Source of the DNA: Bimastos eiseni
Lineage: Eukaryota > Annelida > Clitellata > Crassiclitellata > Lumbricidae
Direction: 5' to 3'
Assembly: GCA_959347315.1 (NCBI GenBank)
Contig: OY365813.1
Span: forward strand, 33,522,995-33,586,994
DNA length: 64,000 nt
Positions within the stretch are counted from its first letter, which is position 1; each line of letters begins with the position of its first letter. The notes under the pieces were generated by a model. It ran no database searches and was not told the origin of the DNA. It saw nothing but the letters and a program-made list of their open reading frames with translations. The position numbers and the translations under genes are program-made. This document shows positions 30,785 through 42,692 of this stretch, in pieces.

Positions 30785-33144
30785 TCATCGAGCTCCGTTT
30801 CTCGAACAGCCCAGCCAGGTTTCTGCTGTCAATTTAGGATATCCGGGCTCCACCTAACAAGAAAAATTTATCTCTTAAATATCTTTCTCTTTATTCTTTC
30901 CTTTTTGAATGCATATTATAGGCATATCCAATACATACATATTATGTATAAAAATACATACATATATTCTTTATTATATACTAATCGGTGTAATTCCAAA
31001 ATGTGGTCAAATCTCTTCCTTCATTCGTGAATTCCTTCACTGGCTCCCAGCACCTCAACACATTCTTTTCAACACCCTTGCGCTGATGCGTAACTGTCTC
31101 TTTGGGTCTGCCCCATCTACCTTCTGGATATCTGCACCATAGCCTCCTCTATTCCGCACTGGGCTTCTCTTCGTTCCTTGCCCGCCGACTTCTGGTGGTT
31201 CCCCGCATGCGCTTTGCCATGGCCCAATTCAGAACTTTGCTACGTGGGTCTCACCAGCTGGAACAGCCTCCCATTCCTCGTCGGGAGGAGCTGCTCTCTC
31301 TCCCTCTGCTGCCTTCCGTAGGCGTCTGAAGGCATTTCTGTTCTCCGTTTAGCTATTTGTTGAGTCGTGAGCTCCTCTAATATCGAGTGGCGCTATAAGG
31401 TTTCAATTACACATCACCGCCTTACCCTATTGGATTTCACGAGGTATGTTTTTCCCGCGTGGAAGAAGTAGGTTCTGGAGTCCATCCACTTGACGGCTGC
31501 GTCCACTCGACCTGGAAGGTCTTTCCAGGTGAAGAGGGACAGCGGATATCCAGAGTAGACCCGACGCTCTTCCCGGCTGTATCGGTAGAACGTCGATCCT
31601 ACATTTAACACATGCACACATTGCGAGGTTAGCTGCATCGGCGGGAGCGCACGTCCCATGTTGTCCGTACCTTCACAGTAGCCGATTTGTACCTTTGGTT
31701 CTGAATGCACATAGGTCCTATTTCCCATTCCATCTCAGCGAAATGGCCAAGTTTTGATACACGCGACGCCCCTTATCAGAATAATAGGATAGGTTATTAA
31801 TCATTCATTCAAAGATTTATATAGCGCCCTTTCAAGGTAACTACTCGCATGCGCACCCAACTCCAGCCCGGATAGAAAGTTTAGTTTTAAAGACCATAAA
31901 AAGTATCACTGCACGATTTAGGGAACAGACGTAAATCCCCAGAAATGCCACTCCAAACCCTAGGGACTACCACAGAGAATGCACGATATTTTTTAAAGAC
32001 AACGAGGAATTCACGTTAAAGGTCAATCTACCCTTGATGAAGTAGTTGAAGTTCCTCGGGCTGAGGACAAGGACGGCGTCAAGGTCATCTGGAAGTCCTG
32101 GAAATTCTTCTTGGATCGGTCGAGGATACCCGGATGCGAGCTCACGAGACAGGAAGTACTTCCAGCAAAACTCACCCTAGGACGCACAAAGTAAATAGTA
32201 TCTTCGTTTAATTTGAAACTGACAAACTGCAGTCCCAACTTTTATGCATAGGCGAACACTTGGTCGAGGGTTTGAGCCTTGAGGACAGGCCCAAAAATTT
32301 GTTTGGCGGACAGTTCTAAAAAATTTGGTTTGGGGACAAGGTAAATGACATTGCTTTGAGAATAGTTGAAAACATGTGGGTTTGGGGAGGTAAAAAAAAT
32401 TTTTTTTAGAGACATGTCAAAAAATTTTGGTTTGGGGGACAGGTAGAAACTATTTTAGAGAAACAGCCAGACGTATGGGAATCTGATGACGTAGAGATAC
32501 AGTTGAATCCGTAAATACCTTAAAGAAGTATGTATATGCGACAGGCTGCGTGTCATCTGCAGCCCAATGGAAGGCAGCATCGAGGTCGTTCTCTAAGCCT
32601 GGCCAGTCGTCGGCGATAGAACGGACTCCATCAGGATCAATGCCGCTTTCCTCTAGCTCTGCATAGACGTTACCTAGCAAACGAATCAGTTCGGGCTTGA
32701 TCGAGTGGTGGCCAATTTTGCGTACATCTCGTTTGACAGGTGGGGGGACACCCAATGAGACGGATAGCCTATAACGTGTCCTCTCTCTCTGTAAAAGGTG
32801 GGGGATTTGACCCCCTCGACCCACGGATCGCTGCTCCTGCATGTACTGGATGTTGCCTATCCCAAGATAATTATGATTTTTATTAAATAAATAACTTCTA
32901 ATATGTTTCACCATTTCAGCGCTCGGTTCTTTACACAGCGTCCTTCATTACACCAGCGCCACCTGGCGAATTGACTGCGTGACATTTCTCTACGATTTAT
33001 TATTTTATGCTTGATTATGTAAGGCCCAATTATCAGATGTGTACCGATATGTCTGTAAGCATGCAGATCTATCTACCGCTCTGTATTGTATTGACTACCG
33101 GGTTAAATAATTAAACAATCGTGTAATTACGTTATAAGTAACTC

Positions 33145-33193
<49 letters not shown>

Positions 33194-34659
33194 GAACAAT
33201 ATTTTTGGACAGAAAATTAATATATGAGTGAGAGAAAAATTGATTGAGAGATTGAGAAATACACAACGAACGGCTAATAGAAAGTAAGGGTGATTGATCG
33301 ATTGATTGACCGATTGATTGATCGATTGATTGATCGATTGATTGATTGATTGATTGACCGATTGAGAGGAAGACACAAAGATAGATCGATCTATCAAAAG
33401 CAAAAATGAGACGAATGCTTGGATTTATCAATACCTCTGAATGCATATGAGTGCTGGCCAATCGTCAGCACGATATCGACCTGTCCGTCGGAGCACCAGT
33501 CATCCCATGTCTCTAGCAGCCGCTTCTGGTTCGCAGCTGTAGCAGTGATCACTGTAGTTTCAATTTCACTTTCAGTTTCACTCTCGGTTTCACTTTCATT
33601 TTTACTTTCTGTTTCGGCTGAAGACCGGGTTTTCGCCCAGTTACCTTCAATTTCTGTTGCCATGGTCACCGGTCGCTTAGGACTTGCCGTCATTTCCATT
33701 ACTGTGGTTGTCGCGCTAAATTCACTAGTGGTTGTCACTGGGAGGTGGATGTTGTCAGCGGGTGGGGGTCCTAGGACGCACAAAAGTACTAGCTGTAGGG
33801 CAAATCCTGATCAGACATGGTCTAGGATTCGCCAGCGCATCTAACATATTACTTGACATAAATCGAGTGACACTTGTTGATGGCATAGCATTCTTATAGT
33901 TGTCTCGTCTACAAATTTATATAGCGCGCCGTCATCGTCGCTATTCAGAGGCACTCCCAATTCTAGCCGGGGCAAGATGGTGCGCTTTCAACTGGTCATT
34001 TAAACAGGTCACTATTCGATCTGGGAACAGGCGCAGCCCCGGAGTAAGGCTATTCCAAACCCTTGGGCCTATCTATCACAGGCAAGGGATCATGAGCCTG
34101 AGAGGTCCAGTAGGTAGACTGGTGCAAGGTCAAGTCGGCATCGGCAGACCAGAGAAAGAGTTCTAAACTCCACGAGCTGTTGGACAGGAAGCCAGCGTAG
34201 AACAACCACAATGTCACATATGTTTATCTATATGTCTGTGTGCGTGTCTGTATACATGTTAATCTGTTTGTTTGTATCCATATACGCCCGTACATCTATC
34301 TCCCACCAGTGAGCTTCCGCACACACGTATGACCAAAACAAATTATTCCATTTTACAGTACCAGTAACTTATCGCAGATGGTAGCGCCAAATAAAGCAGC
34401 CGAAGAGAATCGATTACCGTAGAGGGCTTGGACGCCTTTTACGTCATCCAAACTGAGAACGTCGTTACGTTGGTCGAGGAAGTAAGGTCTCATGATCGAA
34501 TCTTGCTCCATGGAGTGTCGAAGACCAAGAGCGTGGCCTAGTTCGTGGGTGGCAACGTGTAGGAGATTCGTACCTGTTGAGCAAAGCACATAGATAATAA
34601 TAATAATGATCATAGTAATAATAATAATAACATTATTATTATTATTGTTGTTATTATTA

Positions 34660-34696
<37 letters not shown>

Positions 34697-37600
34697 TATT
34701 GTTATTACTATTTATCTTAACATTTTTGCATTTGAAAGAACCGTGAAACTTACCCTCCAACGTGCCGTTTGTCCAAAGCTCTTCGTCGTCGAAGTGAACT
34801 ACACCGAACGGGGGTATGTAGGTGTGAGCCAGAACTCTTCCTCTTCCGTCGAAGGGCGAACGGTCGCCGTGTGAACCGCGGAAGAAGTTCAACGTTATGA
34901 CGGACTGTCGATGATCTGCGTCGTCCAACTCCGTGAACCTCAGCGCAGAGACGTCGCTCCACATCTACAACGGTGTCGCGTACGTAAACCTATTTCCTTC
35001 ATCTATTTTATCCAGACCCACTTACACCTAGGCCTACTGTATAGGCTACTAAATCCGTTAATGCTTTCTGTTGGCCTTCTGTTGTTACTGAGTCTTGTTG
35101 CTTATGAAACTGACATGAAAAGGCGGCCCTAACCCGCAGGACATCCCTTCCCAAATTGGGTCTCCAGCATAATTGCCATTATCCTTCCAAAACTGATGTA
35201 ATTATTATTGTGTATTTTTAGAATTACCAAATAAACACATTGATTCATTGATTGATTGACTGACTGACCGATCGACCGACTGACTGACTGTTTGTATGAA
35301 GAGGAAGCCAATGAAGTTCATCAAACATGAAGGTAGAGATGCGAGAGTAGGCCTACCACCATCAGCAACATCATTATCAATTGTTTACAACATTCGTTTG
35401 GCGGTGATGGGTACGAATAAATGACCGCCATTGTCTTTTGTCATTGCCACTGCCACTGCCACTGCCACTGTTCCATTTAGTGATCTTATGTCTTCATTTA
35501 TTTTGTTTCTCGAGATAGATGATTTTATGTTTGACCTTGAAGGCTTTGCGGATGATAGATTTCGTTTCCTCTTTGGTCAGATTCTGGTCTGGGTAACTCT
35601 GGAGAGCATATGTCAAATCCGCCCGATTCCAGCGAGTATCTGAAACCGGATATTGAATCAGAACAGTTATCGTAATCGTATCGTAATCTCTAAATTTCTA
35701 CTGAGCCCACAAAAACGAAGTTGCGGGAACCAGCTTATAGGCGCTTAAAGTTACAGTTAAGGTTAAAGTAATGGGCTCTTTGTATGGCTGCGGACAGTAA
35801 AATTCGACTCTTGTGACAACTCGTCATTCGGTCATACTGTGCTTGTCATAATACTGTTGTTTGTCAATTGAAATCAAACCAAAATAATTGTTTAAATAAA
35901 CTACATATTTCCTGTATTTTACTCGATCGCCATACTTGTCCACTTTATGCTTACACAGATGCTTCATCTGAGCTGGATCATTGATCCTTCAGGGCTTTAC
36001 CTTGTAACCGCCATCAATCATAACGTTTTAGTCATTCTGTCTCACTGAATAGTTGATAACGGTTGGTTAATGTTGGTTACAAAGTTAACTTTTATTTTTT
36101 CTATGAAAAAACGACAAAAGAAACCAATCTGTTCTCCAAGCTTCTATATGTTTCACGAATTATTAAATGATTCGTTGATTTTAATTTACCGCTCATTTAT
36201 GTAGATAGCCTATGAATAATTTATTTAACGGAGTATTTTCTTACCGTAAAACGCAAATCGCCTCATGCGTGAAAATGAGTCTGGTTCCACATCGGTGAGT
36301 CCGCATCTTGGAGACCGCATCATTTCATCTGTTGCAGCATCTATGACTCCTAAAGGAAAAACATATGTATAACGCAATGGGCGCTTTGCACGGCTGCCGA
36401 CAGCTAAATTCGACTCCTCTAATTAGGCTACTTGTATTTGTGCTTACTGTTCTTGTAATCATACAGCAGTTTGTAAGTTTGAAATTAAACTGAGATTGTT
36501 ATCATTATAATTATGATTATTATTACTATTTCTCATTATTCCTTCTTTCGCTGGGCGACGGCGTTTGATTCAATCAGATGTATAACGTAATGGGCGCCTT
36601 GCATGGTTGCCGGCAATTTAATTCGACTTCTGTGATAATCCTTTCATACAATGTCTGTTATCATCGTGCTGTTTTGAATATAAGCGAAGATATTATTTAT
36701 TAAATATTATTATTAGGTTGAATAGTTTTCAATGGGCCACACAAAGAAGCCTATTTAAGACAAAGAAAAGAAAACTTAATACTTGTCACTGGCAGATTGG
36801 CCATCATTTGAAACCTCTTGATAGCTGTTCGTATCACATCTGCGTCGACCCCGATTTCTGATTTTTCGTCCACATAACCAAAACCTCTGAGATATTTCTG
36901 GAAGAAATAAATTAGGCAACACCCCAAGTAGGAGTAAACTCTAAAACGCGTTATCTACATCAACTTCCAATATCGTTAAATATGCAAGGAGGAATAATGT
37001 CTGTCGAGGATCATCTTAATATTTTATCGCATGTTTTTCCATCCTCATAGTGCAAGATACACTGTATAGTTTACAATCTATGTGCGAAATCAGGGATTTT
37101 GTAAAATGCCTATATAGGAAATTTGTAAAAACCTAACTTTACACTAACCCTACACTAATCCTACAGTGAATTTATGGGTGATTTTACAAATTGCCTAAAA
37201 TCCAAAAGTCAAGCATTATACAAAATCCCTGTTTCACACATTGCCTGTAACACAAACGGCCCTATGCAGTCAAGCGATATTGGTAAGACAATAATTATAT
37301 TGCGATACTGAGAGTTATAGATTGCAATACTCCTTATACGGCAAGATTGAGTGGTTCAATAGTGTAAGATCGTATCATCCAAGTCGGCCTACCGTAGGCC
37401 TAATCTCCAAATCATTCTAACCTCGCAAGATTGCCTCGGTCTAGTATTTGCAATTCATCATCTAAAGCTTTTAACATGTAGGATTTTGATACTCCAACTG
37501 CAGGAGTGAAGGCAGTGGCGACGTTACATGCAGAAGTTTCGTTTTAGCAACACTGTGCTAACAAAGATTGTCGACCTCCTCCTTCATCCAAGCTTGAGAC

Positions 37601-37850
37601 TGGCATTGCCAGAGTGCAAGCGCCGGAAAAGTTATCATGAATGGTAATAGTAATCAAGCCTTAGTATAGCGCCACTTTAGTCAAAGGCACTCCCGACCCG
37701 GGACTTCACTGACGAAGAAGTCTATGACCTTACCTCATGAAAGTCGCCAGTCGCCGGTGACTTCAACCTATGACCCAGCGGAGCGCCTGCCGCAAACTGG
37801 CAGAGAACTAAGATGAGGCTGAAGACGAGACAGGGCACCAGCCTTTCCAT
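30785..37850 (-). CDS. matrix metalloproteinase A, secreted, 11 exons, 561 aa
   Basis: Zinc endopeptidase of the M10A family, secreted, expected to cut matrix proteins. Exons: 37850-37734, 36897-36783, 36349-36245, 35639-35536, 34964-34754, 34573-34418, 33770-33435, 32673-32519, 32176-32032, 31598-31426, 30853-30785. Phases all close (562 codons with TGA). In order: signal peptide (MERLVPCLVFSLILVLC), propeptide with cysteine switch PRCGLTD (C93), furin-type RMRR (105-108), catalytic domain with HGD site, HELGHALGLRH (H227, E228, H231, H237) and Met-turn M245, a long Ser/Thr/Glu hinge (about 271-365, including SETESETESE), and four hemopexin repeats bracketed by the Cys of WCSDGQVD and of WLGC. 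The switch has Thr where Pro is usual. The furin site suggests intracellular activation as in MMP-11 and MMP-28; orthology is not assignable by eye. Confidence 0.95.
30990..31410 (+). mobile_element. 3' end of a CR1/L2-like LINE
   Basis: Broken frames give LHWLPAPQHILFNTLALMR, then in other frames parts matching the C-terminal tail of non-LTR reverse transcriptases (SPAGTASHSS, FRRRLKAFLF) and end in GTGGCGCTATAAGG. It lies in the last MMP-A intron, antisense to it. Close relative at 63,610-63,935. Confidence 0.75.
31800..32000 (-). mobile_element. family B fragment, LINE 3' tail
   Basis: GATTTATATAGCGCCCTTTCAAGG ... ACTACTCGCATGCGCACCC. Read on the minus strand it is the end of the same reverse-transcriptase tail as at 52,840-53,155. 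Confidence 0.6.
32255..32455. mobile_element. truncated copy of the 16,811 hAT MITE
   Basis: CATAGGCGAACACTTGG edge followed by repeated GGTTTGGGGACAGG and AAAAAATTT words. The right terminal repeat is missing. Confidence 0.55.
33140..33370. repeat. GATT tetranucleotide repeats
   Basis: Two GATT runs (33,146-33,193 and 33,290-33,365) in an MMP-A intron, with a unique part between. Confidence 0.9.
33905..34210 (-). mobile_element. family B LINE 3' tail
   Basis: AATTTATATAGCGCGCCGTC at the edge and GGAAGCCAGCGTAGAACAACC at the far side. On the minus strand it is a degenerate reverse-transcriptase C-terminal tail. Confidence 0.6.
34600..34710. repeat. AAT/ATT microsatellite in MMP-A intron 5
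   Basis: AATAAT followed by ATTATT. It falls between the two exons that encode the catalytic domain and merges open frames on the minus strand, which can mislead gene finders. Confidence 0.95.
35755..35890 (+). mobile_element. dispersed repeat family A
   Basis: AATGGGCTCTTTGTATGGCT, GACAGTAAAATTCGACTC and TTGTTTGTCAATTGAAAT. Confidence 0.6.
36365..36690 (+). mobile_element. two tandem copies of family A
   Basis: First copy 36,365-36,500 (GTATAACGCAATGGGCGC, CAGCAGTTTGTAAGTTTG), then ATTATTATT, then a second copy 36,540-36,690 with head TTCGCTGGGCGACG and GTATAACGTAATGGGCGCC. Both lie in one MMP-A intron next to the exon that encodes the cysteine switch. Confidence 0.65.
37069..37253. mobile_element. 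MITE family G, compact copy
   Basis: Same long inverted ends as at 29,312-29,788 (GAAATCAGGGATTTTGTAAA and, reversed, GAAACAGGGATTTTGTATAA) with centre ACTTTACACTAACCCTACAC. About 185 bp, so it lacks the extra insert of the other copy. Confidence 0.8.
37550..37710 (+). mobile_element. family C fragment then family B edge
   Basis: CCTCCTCCTTCATCCAAGCT and GAGACTGGCATTGCCAGAG, then TATAGCGCCACTTTAG with GGCACTCCCGACCC. Confidence 0.55.
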
Positions 37851-37969
37851 CTGATCCGGAAGTGAACGAGCGACGTTTAACAACCGTGTGCGTATAGAAG
37901 GATCGGAATTGGAATCCTCAATTCCTCACTTGACCGACGCTACCGAAATTCCAATGACCAATATGGAGC

Positions 37970-38150
37970 AGTCTCAGTTTAACGACGCTATGTGATAACA
38001 AAGGTCATTAGCGTTGTCCTCCTCCTTTATCCAGGCTTGGGACTGGCACCGCCAGAGCGCGAACAGTGGAGGAGTTCGACCAATATACGTTGCAGTTTCA
38101 GTTTAACGACTCTATGTGATAATAACTGTCATTGTCCTATTGATCCATGT
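37970..38150 (+). mobile_element. family C, one and a half units
   Basis: CTCAGTTTAACGACGCTATG, CCTCCTCCTTTATCCAGGCT, GGGACTGGCACCGCCAGAG, then a second CAGTTTAACGACTCTATGTG. It lies just upstream of the MMP-A start codon, so it sits in or near that promoter. Confidence 0.6.
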
Positions 38151-39310
38151 TGTTAACTAGTTATTAGTTCTGTCGCGTCGGTGTCTAACGTAAAATGCAT
38201 CAATTGTCTAATTGTGGCATTTATCGTAAACGGTCTTACTGTCCTTTGTAAAGTCGACAGTGCATGTGTCACCGTTTCAACCGTTTATACTATAATCACA
38301 GCTGCTAATGCTTTGAAAAGATGATTGCCAAGGTGGGCGTTGATTAAGCAGGTGTGAGCGCTTCGGCTGGTTGCGATTATTCAAGTCGTTGATTGTGGCT
38401 ACCGTCTTGGATTTGGGTGTTATTTGTTCGGAGGTTTTGGGGGAACAATGGCCTACCGCAGGGGCCTGTTGGCTGGTTGGCTGAATGTTGTTGTGAGAGC
38501 TTGAGGGTGCTTCAACGGATACTTTGTCCATTTTGGGGTAAATATAACGGAGGTGATTATTACCTCTATTAATAGAAGATCATATTTAGCAGGCTGAGAC
38601 TCCGATATAGATTATATCCCGGTTGCTTATATTCGTCTGTACGTATGTATGTGTGTTTATGCATATATCTTTCTGAAAGAGACAGACATGCAGACAAGTA
38701 GACTAAAAAAGAGACACGGTGAAGGAATAGCTTTGCTAATGTCCATTGCATCACTTTCCAGCCCCTATTCCTGCTTCAGGGTGAGGCAATGGAGGGATGG
38801 AGGGCGATGGCAGCGAATGCAAGGTAAAAAATAGAAGGTAAATCAGGGTAATGCGTTTCGACGATTTATTTTCAAAATAAATAAACATCTTTCCTCACAG
38901 AATAATTTTATTCCGGAGACCAATCGTTGTTATAATTAGGTTTAGAAAATGTGGAGTCAACAGCCAACAAATGAACTCTTCAACACATTCTCTTAGAAAG
39001 GGTTTTATATTCAAATCAAAGCATGAGTGGAATTTCAATTGATCGAAAAGTCTAACATGAAAGCCATAACGATGAAGATTTTATTAAACCACAAATCTGG
39101 AAAACAACGAGAATATCATTCCATGCCTAGTAACGATTCAGTTTCAACTTAATATAATATCACTCAGATGTTAGTCTCTGAATATTATTGAATCATTAGA
39201 TATTTCATATCTAATTAACCTTAATTAGAATGTAGGCCTATCGTTATTTAGTCTATTGTGTTAAAGTTATGTCTATTTTCTTATTCTGACTAATCCATGC
39301 GTTAAAGTTG
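38151..39310. other. stretch between MMP-A and MMP-B remnants
   Basis: Includes an 84-codon minus-strand frame (38,277-38,531) rich in Ser, Asn, Gln and Pro, with no recognised domain. Otherwise nothing to report. Confidence 0.4.
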
Positions 39311-39704
39311 CTCGTTATCTTAATGTTGTATTTGGTTGCTCTGGTTGCTTGTGCAACGGCTCTGGTTTATTGGTTGATACAGTGTTGATAGTTGGCTGAG
39401 GAGGGAAGGTTGTTTCTTAAGTTGTGGCTGTGGTACCCGAGATACATCTGGAAAAACAATAACAAAAACAGTAAAATGAAATTCAAGCAGACTTATCGTA
39501 AGCTCAATATTAGGCCAATAAGCTATAAACATCGATTTCGTCCCTCTTGGTTTCTGAGGGATTGCATATTATTCAGTCAAAATACTTATACTACTGCCTA
39601 ATATTAGATATACCCCAAGTTCCGTTAACATAAACTCACGCCATTACGACAATATACTTAATAATTATCTGATCCATGCTAGGAATTGATCAGCAAAACC
39701 TTAC

Positions 39705-39900
39705 CTTGTACCATCTCTCCACAGCTCTTTCGCTTAAAACTGAAGACACTGCTACTTCACAAATCTTGGTCCTGTAATCATCTTCCTTTCTCGTCTGCCT
39801 CCGCAGCTGCTTACATTGAACCCAAACACCATACATGCACCTTAGTCGTCTGACGCCATGCACTATCGAATCTTGAAGACGATAAAAATTCACCATAGTG
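39705..39900 (-). CDS. possible exon between MMP-B pieces, unknown
   Basis: Minus-strand open frame from an acceptor (TTTTTCGTCATCAG) to a strong donor (TACAAG followed by GTAAGG). Non-repetitive translation includes RRQTRKEDDYRTKICE and LSERAVERWYK. A further acceptor at 39,447 (TTTTTCCAG) would lead into a short frame that ends within 60-130 bases. There is no zinc-site motif and no metalloproteinase similarity that I can see, so a link to MMP-B is only positional. It could also be chance. Confidence 0.2.
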
Positions 39901-40034
39901 CTGATGACGAAAAAGCAGAAGAGAAAGAATTAAGAAGATAAAAATGGTACTTAAAATGATTATTGCTTTTATTGTTATAAGAATACTCATCCTAGCACAA
40001 ATGATTTGCCTCTTCGGGACATTGTCACCACTCA

Positions 40035-40035
40035 C

Positions 40036-40082
<47 letters not shown>

Positions 40083-40160
40083 TATTATTATTATTATTAT
40101 TATCATGATAATAATAATAGTAAAAATAATAAAAATAATAATAATATTGATTATTATAAA
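40035..40160. repeat. AAT then ATT microsatellite
   Basis: AATAAT run followed by ATTATT, able to fold back on itself. A short perfect palindrome CTTTGAAC...GTTCAAAG follows near 40,183-40,207. Confidence 0.93.
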
Positions 40161-41004
40161 ACTAATAATTTTTCTATTTTTACTTTGAACTTATAAGGTT
40201 CAAAGTAACACATTATGATATGATGAGATAACGTAATGTTCAACTTACGTCTCATGTCATACATGATGTAGGTCTAGTCATAGTATTATTTACTGATATG
40301 ATGAGGTTTTTTTCAGCCGTAATTTCCATCATCACACGTGTCACCTCGTTCATGCTGCCTGCAGTCATAGAAATTGCAAATACATGTCAAGCAATAAGAA
40401 GTAGGCCCAGCGTGTGACCACTGGAGTGTAAATATGGTAGTTAGACGGTAGTTAACGCGTCACGCCAAATGGTCTACCGACAAATGCTTCACGACCAACA
40501 AACGTGTAATTTTTCGTCCATTTTTCGGTTTAATAGAAGTTAGATTGATGATGATAATGCTTGCTGAAAACGAAGCTGGATAGATTAAAGTAATTCTTCC
40601 TAAGCATATGATATACAGATAGTGATGCTTACTGAAGTAGAAGTTGGATTAATTAAAAGATTCTTGCTTAAATGGAAGTTTGCTTCATTGAACTAATTCT
40701 TGCTGAAGTAGAAATTGGATGGCCTGATGGTCGTTTGATCAGTTGGTTATTTCACCAAAATACAATGGGCGAATAATAACTGTTGGTCGTGACCTTTTTG
40801 ACCGTGGACTATTGGTCGTCCACTAGTTGTCGTGAAACCTAAGTTACAGCAATTTTGAAGGTTAGCATATAGGCCTATATAGGCTACGTATGTTTTAGGG
40901 TAAATAAAATCGCAATTGAAATGAAAGTGTCTAATAAGAATCAAGGTCATACATTAATTGACCTCACACTTTATGACTCTTTTTACCCGTCAATAGTATC
41001 GTAT

Positions 41005-41245
41005 CTTTAGATTTTATATAGCGCCTCTCCTAGAATAACCATTCAGAGGCGCTCACAGCACGGAAACCCAGAAGGAAAAGATACACGCCTTTAAAGAGTG
41101 AGAGGACGATAGAGAGAATTATCAGCTAACCCTCAGTGATGGAGGAAGGTCATTCCAGGTAGACGGATCCACAACTGAAAACGTTGGATTAAGCCTTCAG
41201 TTGTTTTTAAGAGGCGCTATATGAATTACACTGATATATAATTAT
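41005..41245. mobile_element. family B element with inverted ends
   Basis: Begins TTTATATAGCGCCTCT and ends AAGAGGCGCTATATGAATT, so both ends carry the family edge in opposite orientation. The interior has no coding capacity. It sits between MMP-B exons 2 and 3. Confidence 0.6.
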
Positions 41246-41797
41246 ATGTATCATTTTCTATTTACAACACTTACCAGTTATTGACAGACCGTCAGTCTTC
41301 TGAAAGCAAGCAAGGGCTCTTCTGAACGCTGCATCATGCGGATCTTCCTGAGTCTTTAGAATTATTGATTCAATACCCAAATCATTGCGACACATGAGAT
41401 AGTAGCAATTGACTTCCAAGAACTCCTGAAAGCGAACATGTGATCAAGTCAACTAAAGAAATAATTACTTAAATCTTATATTATACAAGTGTAAGAAAAG
41501 CTAGAGGGCTAAAGAGACAAGGGTAGGTATTATCCTCAGGGTAAATTATAATAAGCTGATGGAATTGGTCATGTGAGAGACATGTTACACAATTTTTTAC
41601 CTTAACAAGTTAAGAAGATGTCTTTAGTCGCCTCCAAAACAATGCAGGGTCACCGACAGGGAGCGCTCCCGAGTAGTAACCTTGAAGAAGCGCCAAATAA
41701 ATCTTCGTAATGAAGGAGTGAATGAACTCTGCTAGTGCTTTGAAAGATAGATTTTGTATCAAAAATAATTATAGGGCTACTGCAATCCGATAATAGG

Positions 41798-42038
41798 CAG
41801 AGGCTTGGTATTGGGTTTAGGGGACAGATGGGGGAAATTTGGTTGGGGGAACAGGTAGGAAAAAAATTTCAATTTTCACACATGGATGGAGCAAAAAATT
41901 ATGGACAGTGGAAAACACTGCAGAAATTTTGAATATTTGTGAAATATTAATAAAATATTGGGAGGAAATATAAGTAGCTCCTTCCCTCCACCTGTAAATG
42001 TGACGTCCCCTTCTGCCCCTTCTGAGTCTCCGCCTCTG
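41798..42038. mobile_element. hAT-type MITE, relative of 16,811
   Basis: Ends CAGAGGCTTGG and, inward from the right, CAGAGGCGGAGACTCAG; the interior has GGTTTAGGGGACAG and matches the 16,811 copy over most of its length. No 8-bp duplication is recognisable, so it is older or its edges have changed. It lies in MMP-B intron 1. Confidence 0.7.
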
Positions 42039-42635
42039 AATGCGACGGAAGATTGGCGGTGATATTATTATACCTGTTGCTCGGGAAAAGTCGAGAACTT
42101 TACGACCGGCACACTGCCAACGAACACCAACGACAACAGAGAAACGGCGACGAAGAAGACTGTCTTCATGGTTGATGATCAGATCAGACGGTAAGCAGAC
42201 GACGACAGCAGACTAAGTTCGGAAATGAAGGAGGAACCTCGACAATTTATAGCCACCAGAGCCCTTCTCTGTGGAAGATACATGTAACACGAATTGAACA
42301 GCTACCCATGTGGACTAAGTATTATCATCCAAATCAATATTGTCTGAGATGTGGTCTTCTAATTAAGATATAGATTTAGTTCTTGAGAATTCAGACGGAT
42401 GCATTGCTTTGGAAAGTTTGATTGGTTGAGTCTGTTGTTATTTTTTGATTAACGTTGCTTATTTAGACAGTTGTTGAATGACTGGATTCCATATGGTATA
42501 GGTTGTACAGAGATTATTGAGGCTGTGACTGTCCTATTAAATACACAAGAATTATAATTGTGTTGACACATATATAGGAACATAATTATGTGTGCAATCG
42601 GTTTCAATAATATAATAATATTAAATACATTCATG

Positions 42636-42692
42636 TATATTATATATATATTATATATATATATTATATATATATTATATATATATAATAAA
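42636..42692. repeat. TATATATAT palindromic run
   Basis: Repeated TATATTATATATA blocks; another TA-rich part lies at 42,830-42,920. Confidence 0.9.

Larger units (their letters stand above)
40249..42169 (-). pseudogene. MMP-B, metalloproteinase remnant with propeptide only
   Basis: Exon 1 (42169-42074) encodes a signal peptide, MKTVFFVAVSLLSLVFVGS, and ends PEQQ. Exon 2 (41425-41275) encodes a propeptide-like part with FRRALACFQK and SITG. Exon 3 (40358-40249) starts GSMNEVTRVMMEI, the usual position just before the cysteine switch, but PRCG is absent and an in-frame TGA comes just before a strong GTAAGT donor. Phases of exons 1-3 agree with MMP-C, whose exon 2 aligns (DPDDEQFRR / DPHDAAFRR). 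No HExxH exon is visible between here and MMP-A. Most likely a decayed copy; a transcript using an earlier donor in exon 3 cannot be excluded. Confidence 0.6.

Noticed and set aside
34353..34964. Single 203-codon minus-strand frame joining two MMP-A catalytic exons
   Set aside because: The joining part is an intronic AAT/ATT repeat (poly-Asn, poly-Ile). Splicing at 34,754 and 34,573 restores the normal MMP sequence and phase.
38277..38531. 84-codon minus-strand frame rich in Ser, Asn and Gln
   Set aside because: Starts with Met in an ordinary context but has no domain, no splice support and no link to the MMP loci.
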